DNA from: Antedon bifida
Taxonomy: Eukaryota; Echinodermata; Crinoidea; Comatulida; Antedonidae
Direction: 5' to 3'
Assembly (NCBI GenBank): GCA_963402885.1
Contig: OY727099.1
Location: forward strand, 26,059,001 to 26,123,000
DNA length: 64,000 nt
This document shows positions 11,305-22,379 of the stretch, one piece after another. How positions within the stretch are numbered: position 1 is the stretch's first letter; each line of letters begins with the position of its first letter. Below the pieces are notes generated by a model. It ran no database searches. It saw nothing but the letters and a program-made list of their open reading frames with translations, and was not told the origin of the DNA. The position numbers and the translations under genes were made by a program.

Positions 11305-11465
11305 TTAAAATCCAGGTCTGCAGTTTAAATGTTCAATATTCAATGTATCCATTCAGTGTATCCTGACATTGTATTCAACTGCAATTCAGGAAAAATAGCC
11401 CGGAAATGACAGTGTGTATTTGATTATTATATTATGAAAGTCATGTTTTGGAATTTCCAGAATTT
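11305..11465 (-). repeat. Decayed second copy of the class A leader/promoter block (gene 3)
   Basis: It matches 1205-1380 over its length, including the 'gaatttccagaat' box, and has a mutated donor (GGGTAGTG). It shows that the upstream regions of genes 1 and 3 descend from one duplicated segment. Confidence 0.6.
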
Positions 11466-11576
11466 GCACTGGTAAATTGTATAATGGATCATTGTAAATA
11501 ATCCACAGCAAAGTCTATAGTGAAAACAAACTATTTTATTATGAGTTTCATAAATTTCATAAAAACTATACAGAAT

Positions 11577-12130
11577 AAAATGAGTTGCATTCCTTTAGGA
11601 TTTGTTACATTTTCTGGTCACATGATATGTTTTAAATTATTCATCATATCATAAATATATTTAACATATTAGTTGTAAAACTTTAATCTTGCAGGTGAAT
11701 TTTATGAAAGATATCTGCAAAGAAGGAGTTGAAGAATGTACTTTAAAACCAAAATACACTAATTAATATCCTAGCTACTGCTTTTATATGTTTGGCCAAT
11801 TATCCAACTAAATATCTGAATGCTCAAAGTTGATGACATTTGCTCCAAGAAAGATTGATTGATGAGAAGCTGCTGTGTATGTGTATTCTATTGCAACAGA
11901 TGTTAGAAACGACTAAAACACAGTAAGTTTTAAAGAGGCTGCTTTGTATCCTTCTCAGAAGTTTCACTTCCCACAGGTTCGCAACCATAAGTATAAAGAC
12001 TTCTTGTTGCCATTGGCATGTTTTGTCCAGCGTTATTGTCCCTTCAGGTCTGAACTTCAGGTATGAAGAAAATTAGTGAACAAAAATAACATATGGTACA
12101 TATATTCATTCATTTTATTTCACAATACAT
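11577..12130. repeat. Segmental duplication upstream of TRIM gene 3 (partner at 25345-25910)
   Basis: This stretch aligns collinearly with 25345-25910, sharing 'gagttgcattcctttagga', 'gaagctgctgtgtatgtgt' and 'aagtataaagacttcttgt'. It extends the shared class A upstream block, so genes 3 and 6 were copied together with about 1.3 kb of 5' flank. No ORF is supported. Confidence 0.75.
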
Positions 12131-12860
12131 TTATTCAGGCAGTTTATATTAATAAAATATATTAATATAAACATAGTACTTGCCAAAATTATAATAATTT
12201 TTCCAGTTGTTGGCAATCTGACAGAGATAGTAATGATAGTAATTTACAAATCTTTAATTTGATAATTTCATTTTTTTAAACAAAGTTACAGTAAATCATT
12301 ATATGTGAACATGTAACTTTTCATTGTTGTCTTGACTTGTCTATTAATTCTTTCTTGAATTTATTACAGAATTTTCAAAGAAAAGAACAATCATTTAGGT
12401 TTAAAAAATCCAACAATGTACTCATTGAATATTTATTACTGAGAAATTAAATGAAAAATGACTTGAATGCTATACTTGAACAAAGAAAAACCAAATAAAA
12501 ATTATGTGAGGAAGACTAAATGTTATGGCTAATGTAAAGTTTCCAAATTGAGTTCTAAATATTAACATTACACTTACAATTAAATATAAAAAAGAAAACA
12601 ATATAGATAACCTCATTGTGTATTTCTATGTAATAATACAATTTTGTGCCAAAATAACATTTAACTAAATTACTAAGTTGAAAACTAAACAATGGGAGTT
12701 TTAGTAAACGGTTTTCAACATTTCAGCTTTCTCAGTTTGAAAGAAACCACAGTCAAATGTTTGCACATCTAAAAAATTTACCTTTTCAGGTAGTAGGCAA
12801 ATTGTTTGAAACCATTTAATGTGAATTTGGTTTTAAATCATTGCAATATTGTCCCTTTTT
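12131..12860. other. AT-rich intergenic stretch, nothing recognised
   Basis: No coding frame, repeat pair or splice signal could be supported here on either strand. Confidence 0.5.
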
Positions 12861-12930
12861 TTAGTCGCGTGGACGCGACTCAATAGTTCACTATGTCGGT
12901 CTGTCGGTCCGGTATCACTATGCGTTTTAT
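12861..12930 (+). repeat. Interspersed repeat end with AGTCGC palindrome and ACTATGTCGG box
   Basis: The imperfect palindrome AGTCGCGTGGACGCGACT (12863-12880) is followed by CACTATGTCGGTCTGTCGG. The same two blocks occur in reverse orientation at 21722-21762, and a partial copy (ATGTCGGTCGGACGGTCGG) is near 5315. This marks an interspersed repeat family whose other end I cannot place. Confidence 0.5.
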
Positions 12931-13146
12931 CGCTTTTCTGTACTTTTTGAACTGTTTTTATGTACAGAAAAGTTTTAAAGTACATTACTTTTTGAAAGTT
13001 CATTATTTTCTGAGAGCACACGCCTTGTTTCATTTCTAATGGCAAGAACCAGTTTAGAATTTAAAAACACTCTTTCCTTCTTTAAAAGTGTGTTTTTGAT
13101 TGAGCCTGAATGTGAATCAAATGACTAATTAATTTTTATAAACTAA

Positions 13147-15300
13147 TTAATAATTATAGATTTTCACATTATTTGTTTTGTAGTCTGCTACAGCTACCCT
13201 CCTTGGTCTGTTAGAAATTAAGGTTAATCCACTAGGAACATTTAAATCACCATCATCTATTCGTTTGATAAAAAACCCGTTTTTATCAAATAATTTTAGT
13301 TTTTTATTACTTGATATAAGTATATTTTCGTCAGAATCAATGATAATGTTATAAGCACCTTTGACATAACCATCTTCCTCACCACTGTCTACAAGAATTC
13401 TCATAAACCTATCATTTGCATCAAACATTTGTATTCTTTGATTTCCAAATTCTGCAACGATCAAATTTCCCCCCTTAGTAAGAGTAATTCCTTGAGGTTG
13501 ATTCATTTCACCTTCTTCACAACCCTTTGAACCTATTTGACCAAGATAACTGCCATAATCAATATTAAATTTAAACACACAATGAGATTGTCTATCAGCC
13601 ACATACATAATTCTAGTTTCTTTATTTACTGTCAATCCATGTGGTTGTTTTAGTCTTCCTTTACCAAATGTACAAAGTTGTTGAAATTGATTATCACACA
13701 TGACAACAGTTTTGTTTCGGGCATCACTATACACCATGTGACCATCACTCATTTGATGCATCCGAAAAACCTTTACATCATCTTCTGGTACGTACTCTAT
13801 ACCAACAAGTGAATAATCTTGGTTGAACTTCATTAAAGTGTCAGATAAATCGGACATAATTATGCATCCATCTTTATCTAATATTACATCTGCTACTTGC
13901 TCACTCATTTTAAACTTTTCTATATCAATGGTATGTACAAGTCCTAGTGCTTCCACCTTGATATCCACTGGTGATCTTTTGATTTGTCCTGCTCTAGCAG
14001 TGATCTTCATCTTCCATTCTCCTTCTTCATGGCATCTTCCTGTTATTCTGTACTCTCCATTTGGCCGACTGTTCACTTCAGTGGCTGATTCTTCACCTGA
14101 TTTATTAATTAAAGTGGCCGACAAGTGAGATGTCTCACTTCCTGCTGAACTTGAAACTACTCTTACCACAAATGACTGTCCCTTTGTGACTGTAATAGAT
14201 TCATCACCATCAGCAACCTCATATGCACTTTCAACATTCAACATTTTACCAATGCCTTCTAGATTTATCACCCTATCCAAGTTTTTAGATGGAATGAAAC
14301 TAGGTGTAATTCTCTTGTATATAGATTCATCAAAATTGGTTTTCGAAAACTCATCTTTAGCAGCATTGATATTTGCCTTTTGAGATTTAAGGGTTTCTCT
14401 TTCTTCTGGTTTATTCATCATTGTGTTAATCAATGGCAACATCTCATCAACTTTCAACAACGTTGAGTCAATATTTTCAACTCGATCATCAACAAGTTCT
14501 TTATTGTCTTTGTAAATCTTTTCAATGTCATTCATCATTTCTCTGCTTTTCTCCTGAATCGTTTTAATCATGTTTTTTTCTTGTAAATCAATTGCTGTTC
14601 TGCATATCTGTATTCGAGATTCAAAGTCAGAACTTTGTTTAGTTATAATACCACGGGCTGCTTTCAGTTTGTCTTTAATTTCTTCAGCACTTTTCATAAC
14701 TTCTGTAGCATTCTGATTGAACTCATCTACAGCGATCTTGAATGGAATCACATTATGTTCATTTTGATAACAATAAAGAACATGTTTGCATTTCTTGCAT
14801 CCACTTTTGGTGCAAGTTCTACAATAAAATTCAAGCATGCAATCTCTGTGATATTTACATTTATTCGGCAGATCATTTTCCTCATTTTTGTCGAGTGTGT
14901 ACAGTGAGTGATCTTTCAGTACAGGGATTATTTTATGCTGATGGATGCATTGTCCACATTGATAAATTTGACATTCAGAGCAGTAGTATTCAGGTTGATC
15001 ATCACAGCTTAAACATTTTTGTGGTTTTTTAGTTTCAATTTTCTTAACATACTCAAGCTGATAACTTAACATTCCATTAGTAGTAAGATTTTTCAAATCA
15101 ACTTGATTTAACTCATCATCATGCATCTTACAGCATTTTGGACACTTTATTTTCCCATATTTTTCAATCAATCTCTGCAGGCAATGAAGACAGTAACTAT
15201 GGAGACACTCAAGTGTTTTTGGTTCTGTCAGTCTTTCTAGACAGATTGCACATTCAAGATGAGTTTTGTCTAAAAATTGCAATGCCTTTTGTTCTGACAT
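13147..15300 (-). CDS. TRIM-NHL protein, gene 4
   Basis: An intact 717-residue protein starting at the ATG at 15300, just after an acceptor (TTTTTTACACAG). It keeps the C3HC4 RING, class B B-box 1 (HQHK, then IIPVLKDHSLYTL), B-box 2, a coiled coil (NATEVMKSAEEIKDKLKAAR, nearly identical in gene 5), a filamin domain and the NHL propeller ending VKIYNY. One residue is inserted after the RING (MHDDELNQ). The close match of its coiled coil to gene 5, with leader exons of the same class, points to a recent shared origin. The role is presumed to be that of a TRIM-type ubiquitin ligase; no substrate can be deduced. Confidence 0.93.
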   Translation of the reverse strand: MSEQKALQFLDKTHLECAICLERLTEPKTLECLHSYCLHCLQRLIEKYGKIKCPKCCKMHDDELNQVDLKNLTTNGMLSYQLEYVKKIETKKPQKCLSCDDQPEYYCSECQIYQCGQCIHQHKIIPVLKDHSLYTLDKNEENDLPNKCKYHRDCMLEFYCRTCTKSGCKKCKHVLYCYQNEHNVIPFKIAVDEFNQNATEVMKSAEEIKDKLKAARGIITKQSSDFESRIQICRTAIDLQEKNMIKTIQEKSREMMNDIEKIYKDNKELVDDRVENIDSTLLKVDEMLPLINTMMNKPEERETLKSQKANINAAKDEFSKTNFDESIYKRITPSFIPSKNLDRVINLEGIGKMLNVESAYEVADGDESITVTKGQSFVVRVVSSSAGSETSHLSATLINKSGEESATEVNSRPNGEYRITGRCHEEGEWKMKITARAGQIKRSPVDIKVEALGLVHTIDIEKFKMSEQVADVILDKDGCIIMSDLSDTLMKFNQDYSLVGIEYVPEDDVKVFRMHQMSDGHMVYSDARNKTVVMCDNQFQQLCTFGKGRLKQPHGLTVNKETRIMYVADRQSHCVFKFNIDYGSYLGQIGSKGCEEGEMNQPQGITLTKGGNLIVAEFGNQRIQMFDANDRFMRILVDSGEEDGYVKGAYNIIIDSDENILISSNKKLKLFDKNGFFIKRIDDGDLNVPSGLTLISNRPRRVAVADYKTNNVKIYNY

Positions 15301-16493
15301 CTGTGTAAAAAACAGAAAGAACATCTGTGAGCTATCTAAATTTCATGAAAATCTACAATCGATTCTGCCTGTGGTGAAATTTCTCATAAGCAGATACCTA
15401 AATACTTTTGTATGCATAATTTTTTACCATAAAGTTTGGGATTTTTTGGTAATAATTTTGACAATTTGAAGTTGCATTTTATATGGTTAATTGTACTTAA
15501 TGAAGATGGTTATACATTGGGATGTGGCAACTGTGTAAGTACATAGTTAGTCGATTAGTCCATTATTCAATAGATTACCACTATTGCTATATTGTTTTGT
15601 GTATTGTCCTGAATGTTAGTGTGACTGAAACATTTTGCGAAAAATTTAATTTAAAGCCTGGCTTTTATAGTTCAACCTTAGTAGATTTAAAAGCCCAATG
15701 AAGCAGTGGATACTTCACCAACATATGAGCATTCAGTACAATTACGTCAGAGTAGGCCAACATTTCTGACTGATAATATAGTTATTGACCTAAACATTTT
15801 TGACAATCACAATTTATATACAAAATGCTAAAAATATTGTCTTTAATATTAAGCAAATATAAATGCCTGGAAATTGAGACTTATGCTAAAAAGTTTGGGC
15901 CATGATCTGTTTTATGTAAATATCTATATATTTTACATAAAAATGCAATATGCTCAGGCGGACAAAACATCAAGATTTGTTGTAGATCAACTTATTACAG
16001 TATGAACCGTTTAATTGACATTACCCTTGGATTTGTATGAATGTTTTTATTATTTTGAGAGCACCATTTAAACAGCTATTCAAAATTTGTCTTGTTCCTG
16101 CTGCCAAAAATAAAGGTAATTCATACACATACTGCAGTATTTTCCTCTGTACTGCATTTTCTCGCAGCAGAAACAAGTCCCATTTATAAAATCAACAATG
16201 TTTACTCAACGGAGCCTGAAAGGGATGATGTCATATTCCAAAAATAGTTCAGTTGGACGTTCCAAAATATTTTCATTATAGTGACAGCTGCTAGCTTCCG
16301 CGACAATGTATTTTATTGATCTAGCAAAAGCAAAAGCAGATTATAACGTGATAAACTATAATTGAAAAATCCCAGTTGGAATAACTATAAACAACTATGT
16401 TTCTTTTTCTATTTCTACTTGATACAAAATTTGAATTTGAGAGCATTTTTTTATAGCATATTTTATATAGTTGGCCTATTATTACTTACGTTT

Positions 16494-16615
16494 GTGTATT
16501 GCTTATACAATGAGAGCTGAGTGTGCTTTATTCCAAATTCAATGAAAAAGGAAAACTATAGTCTTTAGTCCAATGTTTGTTCTGTCCGCAAAGCTGATTA
16601 ATTGGTTCTATAGGA
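16494..16615 (-). promoter_or_regulatory. Class B leader exon and promoter of TRIM gene 4
   Basis: The donor CAAAC|GTAAGT ends at 16500 on the minus strand. The box GAACCAATTAATCAGCTT lies about 100 bp upstream, a variant of the CCAAT box ahead of genes 2 and 5. The intron between this exon and 15300 shares a 'gatgatgtcatattc' block (16223) with gene 2 (5703), confirming common origin. Confidence 0.45.
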
Positions 16616-16656
16616 GATAAATTGGGTGAGACCATTAACAAATGGTTGATACCATA

Positions 16657-17757
16657 ATGAACTAGAAAGGCACTCCGAGAGTGCATACCTCCGGATGTTA
16701 TAGAGGGGGCCGATATGGGAAAAAATAATCGTCTAGGGGGGGTCCCTAGATGATTTTTTTCTCTAGACGCCCGGAGATAGCATCTGAGGCGTTTTGGCCA
16801 GTCGATTCTTGTCATATAATTATCTGAATATAGTGGGTTTTATAGACCATATTTAATATACGGAACTGGTTTTTTTGGCGCCTAAAGCCTGTTTTCCCGT
16901 CGCAAATTTTTACACTACATTTTTTATGTGATCTTTAATGGTTTCTTGGTTCTTTCGACGTTGCTGGGACACATGGACGTGAAGTTTTGCAAAGCCAAGG
17001 CCGGTCACACGCGCAGCCGGGCCCATGTGAAAATTGAAAAAGTTACGGGTTTTGATGCTTCAACACAGCCGGCCTAGGACATGTTTTCGCTGATATCTTA
17101 ATCTAGTCTTTAGACAAGCATTAAATTAAATTGTCGCGTTGTAAAAAATCAAGAATTGTCAGCGCGAACGTATTTTTTCACAAACAATGATGACGTAATT
17201 TATTATTTAACTATTTGATTGGTCAGTCAGTTTTACCGATCGTAACGTTTATCGGTTCATAGTTCCATGATCGGTTCAACGTTTTTTGGACAAGTAGTTC
17301 TTGAGAAAATGCAATTTCAGTTTACTTTAAGACTGCTCGCCGGCTTTTGAAAAATTCTGTCCTATCTTTTAACACTAGCAGGTCTGAAAAGTATACTAAA
17401 AAGTGGTCCAGAATTGGGACCATGGTTCTAAATGGTCCCAAAATTTAATGGAATGGTCATTGACCACATATCTATCTGTATATTCATTTTTCACTGATGA
17501 AGGGCTAGTGTTGCCCGAAAGCTCTGCTAACTTTTCTGGCTGTTTTACTTCTCGTTTTGATTTAGCTTTTCGCTTTTATTTTGTATCTCCATTGAGATCC
17601 AGCCACTGATACCCACAGCATTGTCATTTTTTCAGTAATTTGCCTTTGGATGTATATTCATTTTGGTAAAGATCTTGTAATCACTTTTTGAGTAATCCTG
17701 CTAACAAACAAACACACGCTACCGATTACATATACCTCCTAGGCGGAGGTAAAATAT
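16657..17757. mobile_element. Interspersed element with 'CATACCTCCG' and 'ACCTCC..GGCGGAGGT' ends
   Basis: The left end has the small hairpin GGCACTCCGAGAGTGC followed by CATACCTCCG. The right end reads CAAACAAACACACGCTACC and then ACCTCCTAGGCGGAGGTAA. I recall such ends from repeats in several marine invertebrate genomes, but cannot name the family. The interior (16850-17640) is less AT-rich than its surroundings and contains 'cactgatgaagggctagtg', which resembles the hairpin at Penelope-like 3' ends. No intact ORF is present. It separates the gene 4 promoter from gene 5. Confidence 0.5.
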
Positions 17758-18102
17758 CAACAAAAATATTACTATTTAGATGAATTTGTTTCAGTTGCTT
17801 GAGAATAATAAAATAAGAAAAGAGAATTGTTGATAATGTTTGAATAGTAGATTACTATATGATAATATAAAACTCCAAAAAAAATGTGAAGTAAGCAAGC
17901 TATCATTCTATGTTGAACTTTAATATATTCTCAATTTCAAGTTTCAATGATTTACTGTCTAAGCAAAAATAATATGGTGAATTTCCTTGTTTTTAGTAAA
18001 ATAATCAAATTGATTCAATTATTATTATTATTATTTATAATAGCTGAAAACAAAAAAAAAACATCTGCATATTATGTTGACGGTGACAAATAATTAAATT
18101 GT

Positions 18103-20265
18103 TCAATAATTATATATTTTTACATTGTTGTTACCCTGGTTTACTACGGCTACCCTCCTTGGTCTGTTGGAGATTAAGCTTAATCCACAGGGTATACCTA
18201 ATCCACCATCATCTATTCGTTTGATAAAAACCCCGTTTTTATCAAATAATTGCAATTTGTGATCACTTGTTACCAGCATGTTTTCCTCAGAATCTATAGT
18301 TACATGACGAGGTTTAAGAACATGACCATCTTTATTACCTCTGTCTACAAGTATTCTCATTATATTATCATTTGCATCAAACATTTGTATTCTATGATTT
18401 CCATAGTCTGTAATTATCACATTCTCTTCTTTTGTAAGAGTGACACCATATGGTTGATTCATTTTGCCTTTTTTTTTACCTATTGAACCAATTTGACCAA
18501 GAAGTATACCGTTATCAATATTAAATTTAAAAACACAATGGGATTGTCTATCAGCCACATACATAATCCTAGTTTGCTTATTCACTGTCAAGCCATGTGG
18601 ATATTTTAATGTTCCCTTACCAAATGTACCCATTTGTTGAAATTGATCATCGCACTTAACAACAGTATTGTTTAGGAAATCACTGTACACAATGTGACCA
18701 TCGCCCATTTGATGCATAAGAAAAACTTCTACATCTTCTGGTACCTCTATTCTACCGATAAATGAATATTCTTGGTTGAACTTCAATAAATGTTTACTAT
18801 GACTAGATACAATTATACATCCATCTTTATCTAGTATGACATCTTTTACATTGCCATTCTTATCTAATTGTAGGCATTGTACATCAATGGTATGTACAAG
18901 ACCTAGTGCTTCCACCTTGATATTCACTGGTGATCCTTTTATTTGTCCTGCTCTACAAGTGATCTTCAGCTTCCAATCTCCTTCTTTGTGGCATCTTCCT
19001 GTTATTTTGTAGTCTCCACTTCTCTGGTGTTTCACTTCAATGGCTGATTCTTCACCTGATTCGTTAATTAAAGTGGCATACATTTGTAGAGATTTCTCAC
19101 TTCCTGCTGAACTTGAAACTACTCTTACCTCAAATGACTGTCCCTTTGTGACTGTAATAGGTACTTTATCTTCAGCAACTTCATATGTACATTCAGCATT
19201 CGCAATTTTACCAATGCCTTCTAAATTTATAACTCTGTCCAAGTTTTTAGATGGAATGAAACTAGGCGCATTTATTCTTAAAGTTGATGATTCATCAAAA
19301 TTGGTTTTCAAAAACTCATCTTTAGCAGCATTGATATTTGCCTCGTGAGATTTAAGTGTTTCTCTTTCTTCTGGTTGGTTCATCATTGTGTCAATTATTG
19401 GCAAAATCTCCTCAAATTTCAACAACTTTGAATCAACATTTCTAACTCTGTCATCAGCAAGTTCTTTATCTTCTTTGGAAATCTTGTCAAGATCTGTTTT
19501 CATTGCTCTACTTTTTTCCTGAATCTTTTTGATCATATTTTTTTCTTGTAAATCAATTGCTGTTCTGCATATTTGTATTCTAGATGCAAAGTCTGAACTT
19601 TGTTTAGTTATAATACCACGGGCTGCTTTCAGTTTGTCTTTAATTTCTTCAGCACTTTTCATAACTTCTGTAGCATTCTGATTGAAGTCATCTACAGCAA
19701 TCTTGAATGGAATCACATTATGTTCATTTTGATAACAACAAAGAACATGTTCACATTTGTTACATCCACTTTTAGAACAAGTTTTACAATAAAATTCAAG
19801 GATGCAGGTTCCATGAATTTTACATTTATGTAGCAGATCATCTTCTTCATTTTTATCCAATGTGTACAGTGAATGGTTTTTCAATAAAGGGATTATTTTA
19901 TGCTGCTGGATGCATTGTCCACATAGATACAGTTGACATTCAGAGCAGTAGTATTCAGGTTGATTATCATCACAGCTTAAACACGTTGATGGTTTTTCTT
20001 TTTCAATCTTCTTAACATACTCAACTTGATAACTTAACATTTCATTGCTAGTAAGATCTTTCAAATCAAATTGATTTAGGTCATCATACATCTTACAGCA
20101 TTTGGGACATTTTATTTTGCCACTTGTTTTAATCAAATTCTGCAGGCAATGAAGACAGTAACTATGGAGACACTCAAGTGTTTTTGGTTCTGTCAGTCTT
20201 TCTAGACAAATTGCACATTCCAGATCATTTTTATCTAAAAACTGAAATGCTTTTTGTTCCATCAT
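18103..20265 (-). CDS. TRIM-NHL protein, gene 5
   Basis: An intact 720-residue protein beginning MMEQKAFQFLDKND. The first ATG (20265) follows a TATAG acceptor, and a second ATG is adjacent. RING, two B-boxes (class B motif QQHK followed by IIPLL), coiled coil, filamin and six-bladed NHL propeller are complete and end VKIYNY. The coiled-coil segment EVMKSAEEIKDKLKAARG is shared with gene 4. No frame break or missing zinc ligand is visible. It sits about 2.8 kb from gene 4 and has its own class B leader exon. Confidence 0.93.
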   Translation of the reverse strand: MMEQKAFQFLDKNDLECAICLERLTEPKTLECLHSYCLHCLQNLIKTSGKIKCPKCCKMYDDLNQFDLKDLTSNEMLSYQVEYVKKIEKEKPSTCLSCDDNQPEYYCSECQLYLCGQCIQQHKIIPLLKNHSLYTLDKNEEDDLLHKCKIHGTCILEFYCKTCSKSGCNKCEHVLCCYQNEHNVIPFKIAVDDFNQNATEVMKSAEEIKDKLKAARGIITKQSSDFASRIQICRTAIDLQEKNMIKKIQEKSRAMKTDLDKISKEDKELADDRVRNVDSKLLKFEEILPIIDTMMNQPEERETLKSHEANINAAKDEFLKTNFDESSTLRINAPSFIPSKNLDRVINLEGIGKIANAECTYEVAEDKVPITVTKGQSFEVRVVSSSAGSEKSLQMYATLINESGEESAIEVKHQRSGDYKITGRCHKEGDWKLKITCRAGQIKGSPVNIKVEALGLVHTIDVQCLQLDKNGNVKDVILDKDGCIIVSSHSKHLLKFNQEYSFIGRIEVPEDVEVFLMHQMGDGHIVYSDFLNNTVVKCDDQFQQMGTFGKGTLKYPHGLTVNKQTRIMYVADRQSHCVFKFNIDNGILLGQIGSIGKKKGKMNQPYGVTLTKEENVIITDYGNHRIQMFDANDNIMRILVDRGNKDGHVLKPRHVTIDSEENMLVTSDHKLQLFDKNGVFIKRIDDGGLGIPCGLSLISNRPRRVAVVNQGNNNVKIYNY

Positions 20266-20472
20266 CTATAAAAAAATAAAACAAATGTACTGTATGTCTC
20301 AACAGTATCTAGCATATGTTAATGCCGTATGAAAGATGTTGTGTTCTAAACATATTTTGTTGGTACTGTATTTCTAAAATATTCAGTATTATCTCTGTAA
20401 CTTTAAAAACAGTTATTACAATTGATACAAACTAACAACAAATTAAACATTCTAAACATTTTAAAGTGTTAC

Positions 20473-20625
20473 ACTTACGTTTACGTTCTAGTTTTTCTTT
20501 TACAATGAAAGCATTAGTCCAAATGCGATGAGAAGGAAGTGATTATTTGTAGTCTACAGTCTACTGTATTATGATATACACCTACATTGTTAACTGTCCA
20601 AGAAGCTGATTGGTCAGTACAATGA
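20473..20625 (-). promoter_or_regulatory. Class B leader exon and CCAAT-box promoter of TRIM gene 5
   Basis: The donor AAAC|GTAAGT ends at about 20479 on the minus strand. The box CTGACCAATCAGCTTC lies near 20605-20620, nearly identical to that of gene 2. Inferred non-coding first exon. Confidence 0.5.
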
Positions 20626-22379
20626 AATCAATGAAATTATTGATTTGGTACTTGGTGTTACAGTTGGTTTATTCCAGATGTTGACAACAAATTTGGGCCC
20701 GAGTGAGGATTATGGATTTGATGTTGGAAATGTTACCATATGCATCTATAAAAACAGATACAAAAAAGGACTATGAATTTATTTTACTACTTATATTGTA
20801 TGATGATAATGAATAATTATTAAAATAAGGAAATTATAAAAATCATTAGAAATATTATAATCTAAAAAATAAAATCATTAAAACTTGAATTCATTCAAAA
20901 TCTGTGTTACTGTTACTTATATTTGGTCGTTGTATGCTTTATTGCGACTGAGTTGCTTATTAGATAATATGATAATATTAAGAAAATATTACAGTACTTT
21001 GTGTGGTTATGAATGATATCTGCAAAGATTTGTTTAGAGTTTAAGAACGTTCTTTCAAACCAGCAGTTCAGCTTATATTATTAAGAATGTTTATTGATGA
21101 GCAATTATTATATTAATCAGGGAATCATGATGTCATTTGATTTGTTCAAATTTTATTTTCATCAAAGACAATACATGGTTATTGTATAGTTCTAGGATGA
21201 AAACTTTTCTGATTTATTTTTTTTTCTATAGAAAAGGTATTTATCTAATCATTGTCATTGTTTTCATCCTTGTATTTAAGAGGCTTTACGGACGCAACAT
21301 ATTCTAATTCAATGGAAGATTTTAGATGGATTTACAAGAAGCTACTATGTATCCTTTACAGCTGTTTGACATACCTATAGATAAAGAAGCTTCTTGCCTT
21401 GCCATATTGAAATGAAAAATTGAAAAAATTATAAATATTTGTTCAAACAATAAACACGAATAAATGAAACACATGGTACAAACAATATTTAATATTATAC
21501 ATTTAATTCATTCCTTCAGTTGCAGTTAAACTTTGTATTAATATAAGAATGTTTATTAATTAGCAATTATTATATTAGGTAATCTTGTCATAAATTGCCA
21601 AGATGGAATAGATTCATATTTATAATTGGTGGTAATCTACTTGCAGGAAAACATACACATTCATAAACTAGGCCATATACATGGCTGCAGTCGCGGGCTC
21701 AAATTTGAGTTAGTGTTTACCTACCAACCGACATAGTGAGCTGTAGAGTCGCATGCGACTAAAAATTCTATGTACACTTTTAACAATCTAACTTTATATT
21801 TTGACAAGTGGTAGAAAAATGGTTAAAAACAAATGTAGATTTGTAGTCTAGTGACTTAAAAAATGTCACTTGAAAATGACTCATGTTCATTATCATTACA
21901 TTACACATAATATAAAAAACAAGTTAATGAATAAATGGTAAACATGCTTTTTTTTGGTAATGACATTTGTTCTGAGTTTACAGCCTTTTGAAAGGTAATT
22001 AAAAATAAACCAAGAAAGTCACCATTATCAAGATTCAAATTTACAATCAGAAATTAGTTTGTTTTAAGAAATCACTAATGATGTGACAATCACCTGTTAT
22101 ACAAACCACTATTTACTCATATTTACGTTTGATAATTTAGGGATCTGATGATTATGACATCATCTTCTAAATGAATTGTTTACTTGTCATAAACATAGAC
22201 ATACTTTAATTGTCACATATTGAATATAAAATGTGAGACTTACCTTACAATTGTAATACAATTTCAGTGATGTTATTTATATACAGTGACCTATAGCTTT
22301 GATATTTCCCTAATATCATGTTTTACTTTTGCCTGGTTTGATTTCTTCGAATAGAATATTGAAGTAAGATAATGTGTTT
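20626..22379. other. Intergenic region with decayed duplicate of the TRIM upstream segment
   Basis: Parts of 20995-21420 resemble the 11.6-12.1 kb segment ('atgatatctgcaaagatttg', 'agaagctactatgtatcctt'), but strongly diverged. An inverted copy of the AGTCGC palindrome repeat is at 21722-21762. I see no gene. Confidence 0.4.
21722..21762 (-). repeat. Inverted copy of the AGTCGC palindrome / ACTATGTCGG repeat
   Basis: On the minus strand it reads AGTCGCATGCGACT, then CTACAGCTCACTATGTCGG, matching 12861-12905 in opposite orientation. Confidence 0.5.

Noticed and set aside
16528-16815. 95-codon minus-strand frame near the class B leader of gene 4
   Set aside because: It runs from the leader region into the interspersed element's hairpin and has no conserved features.
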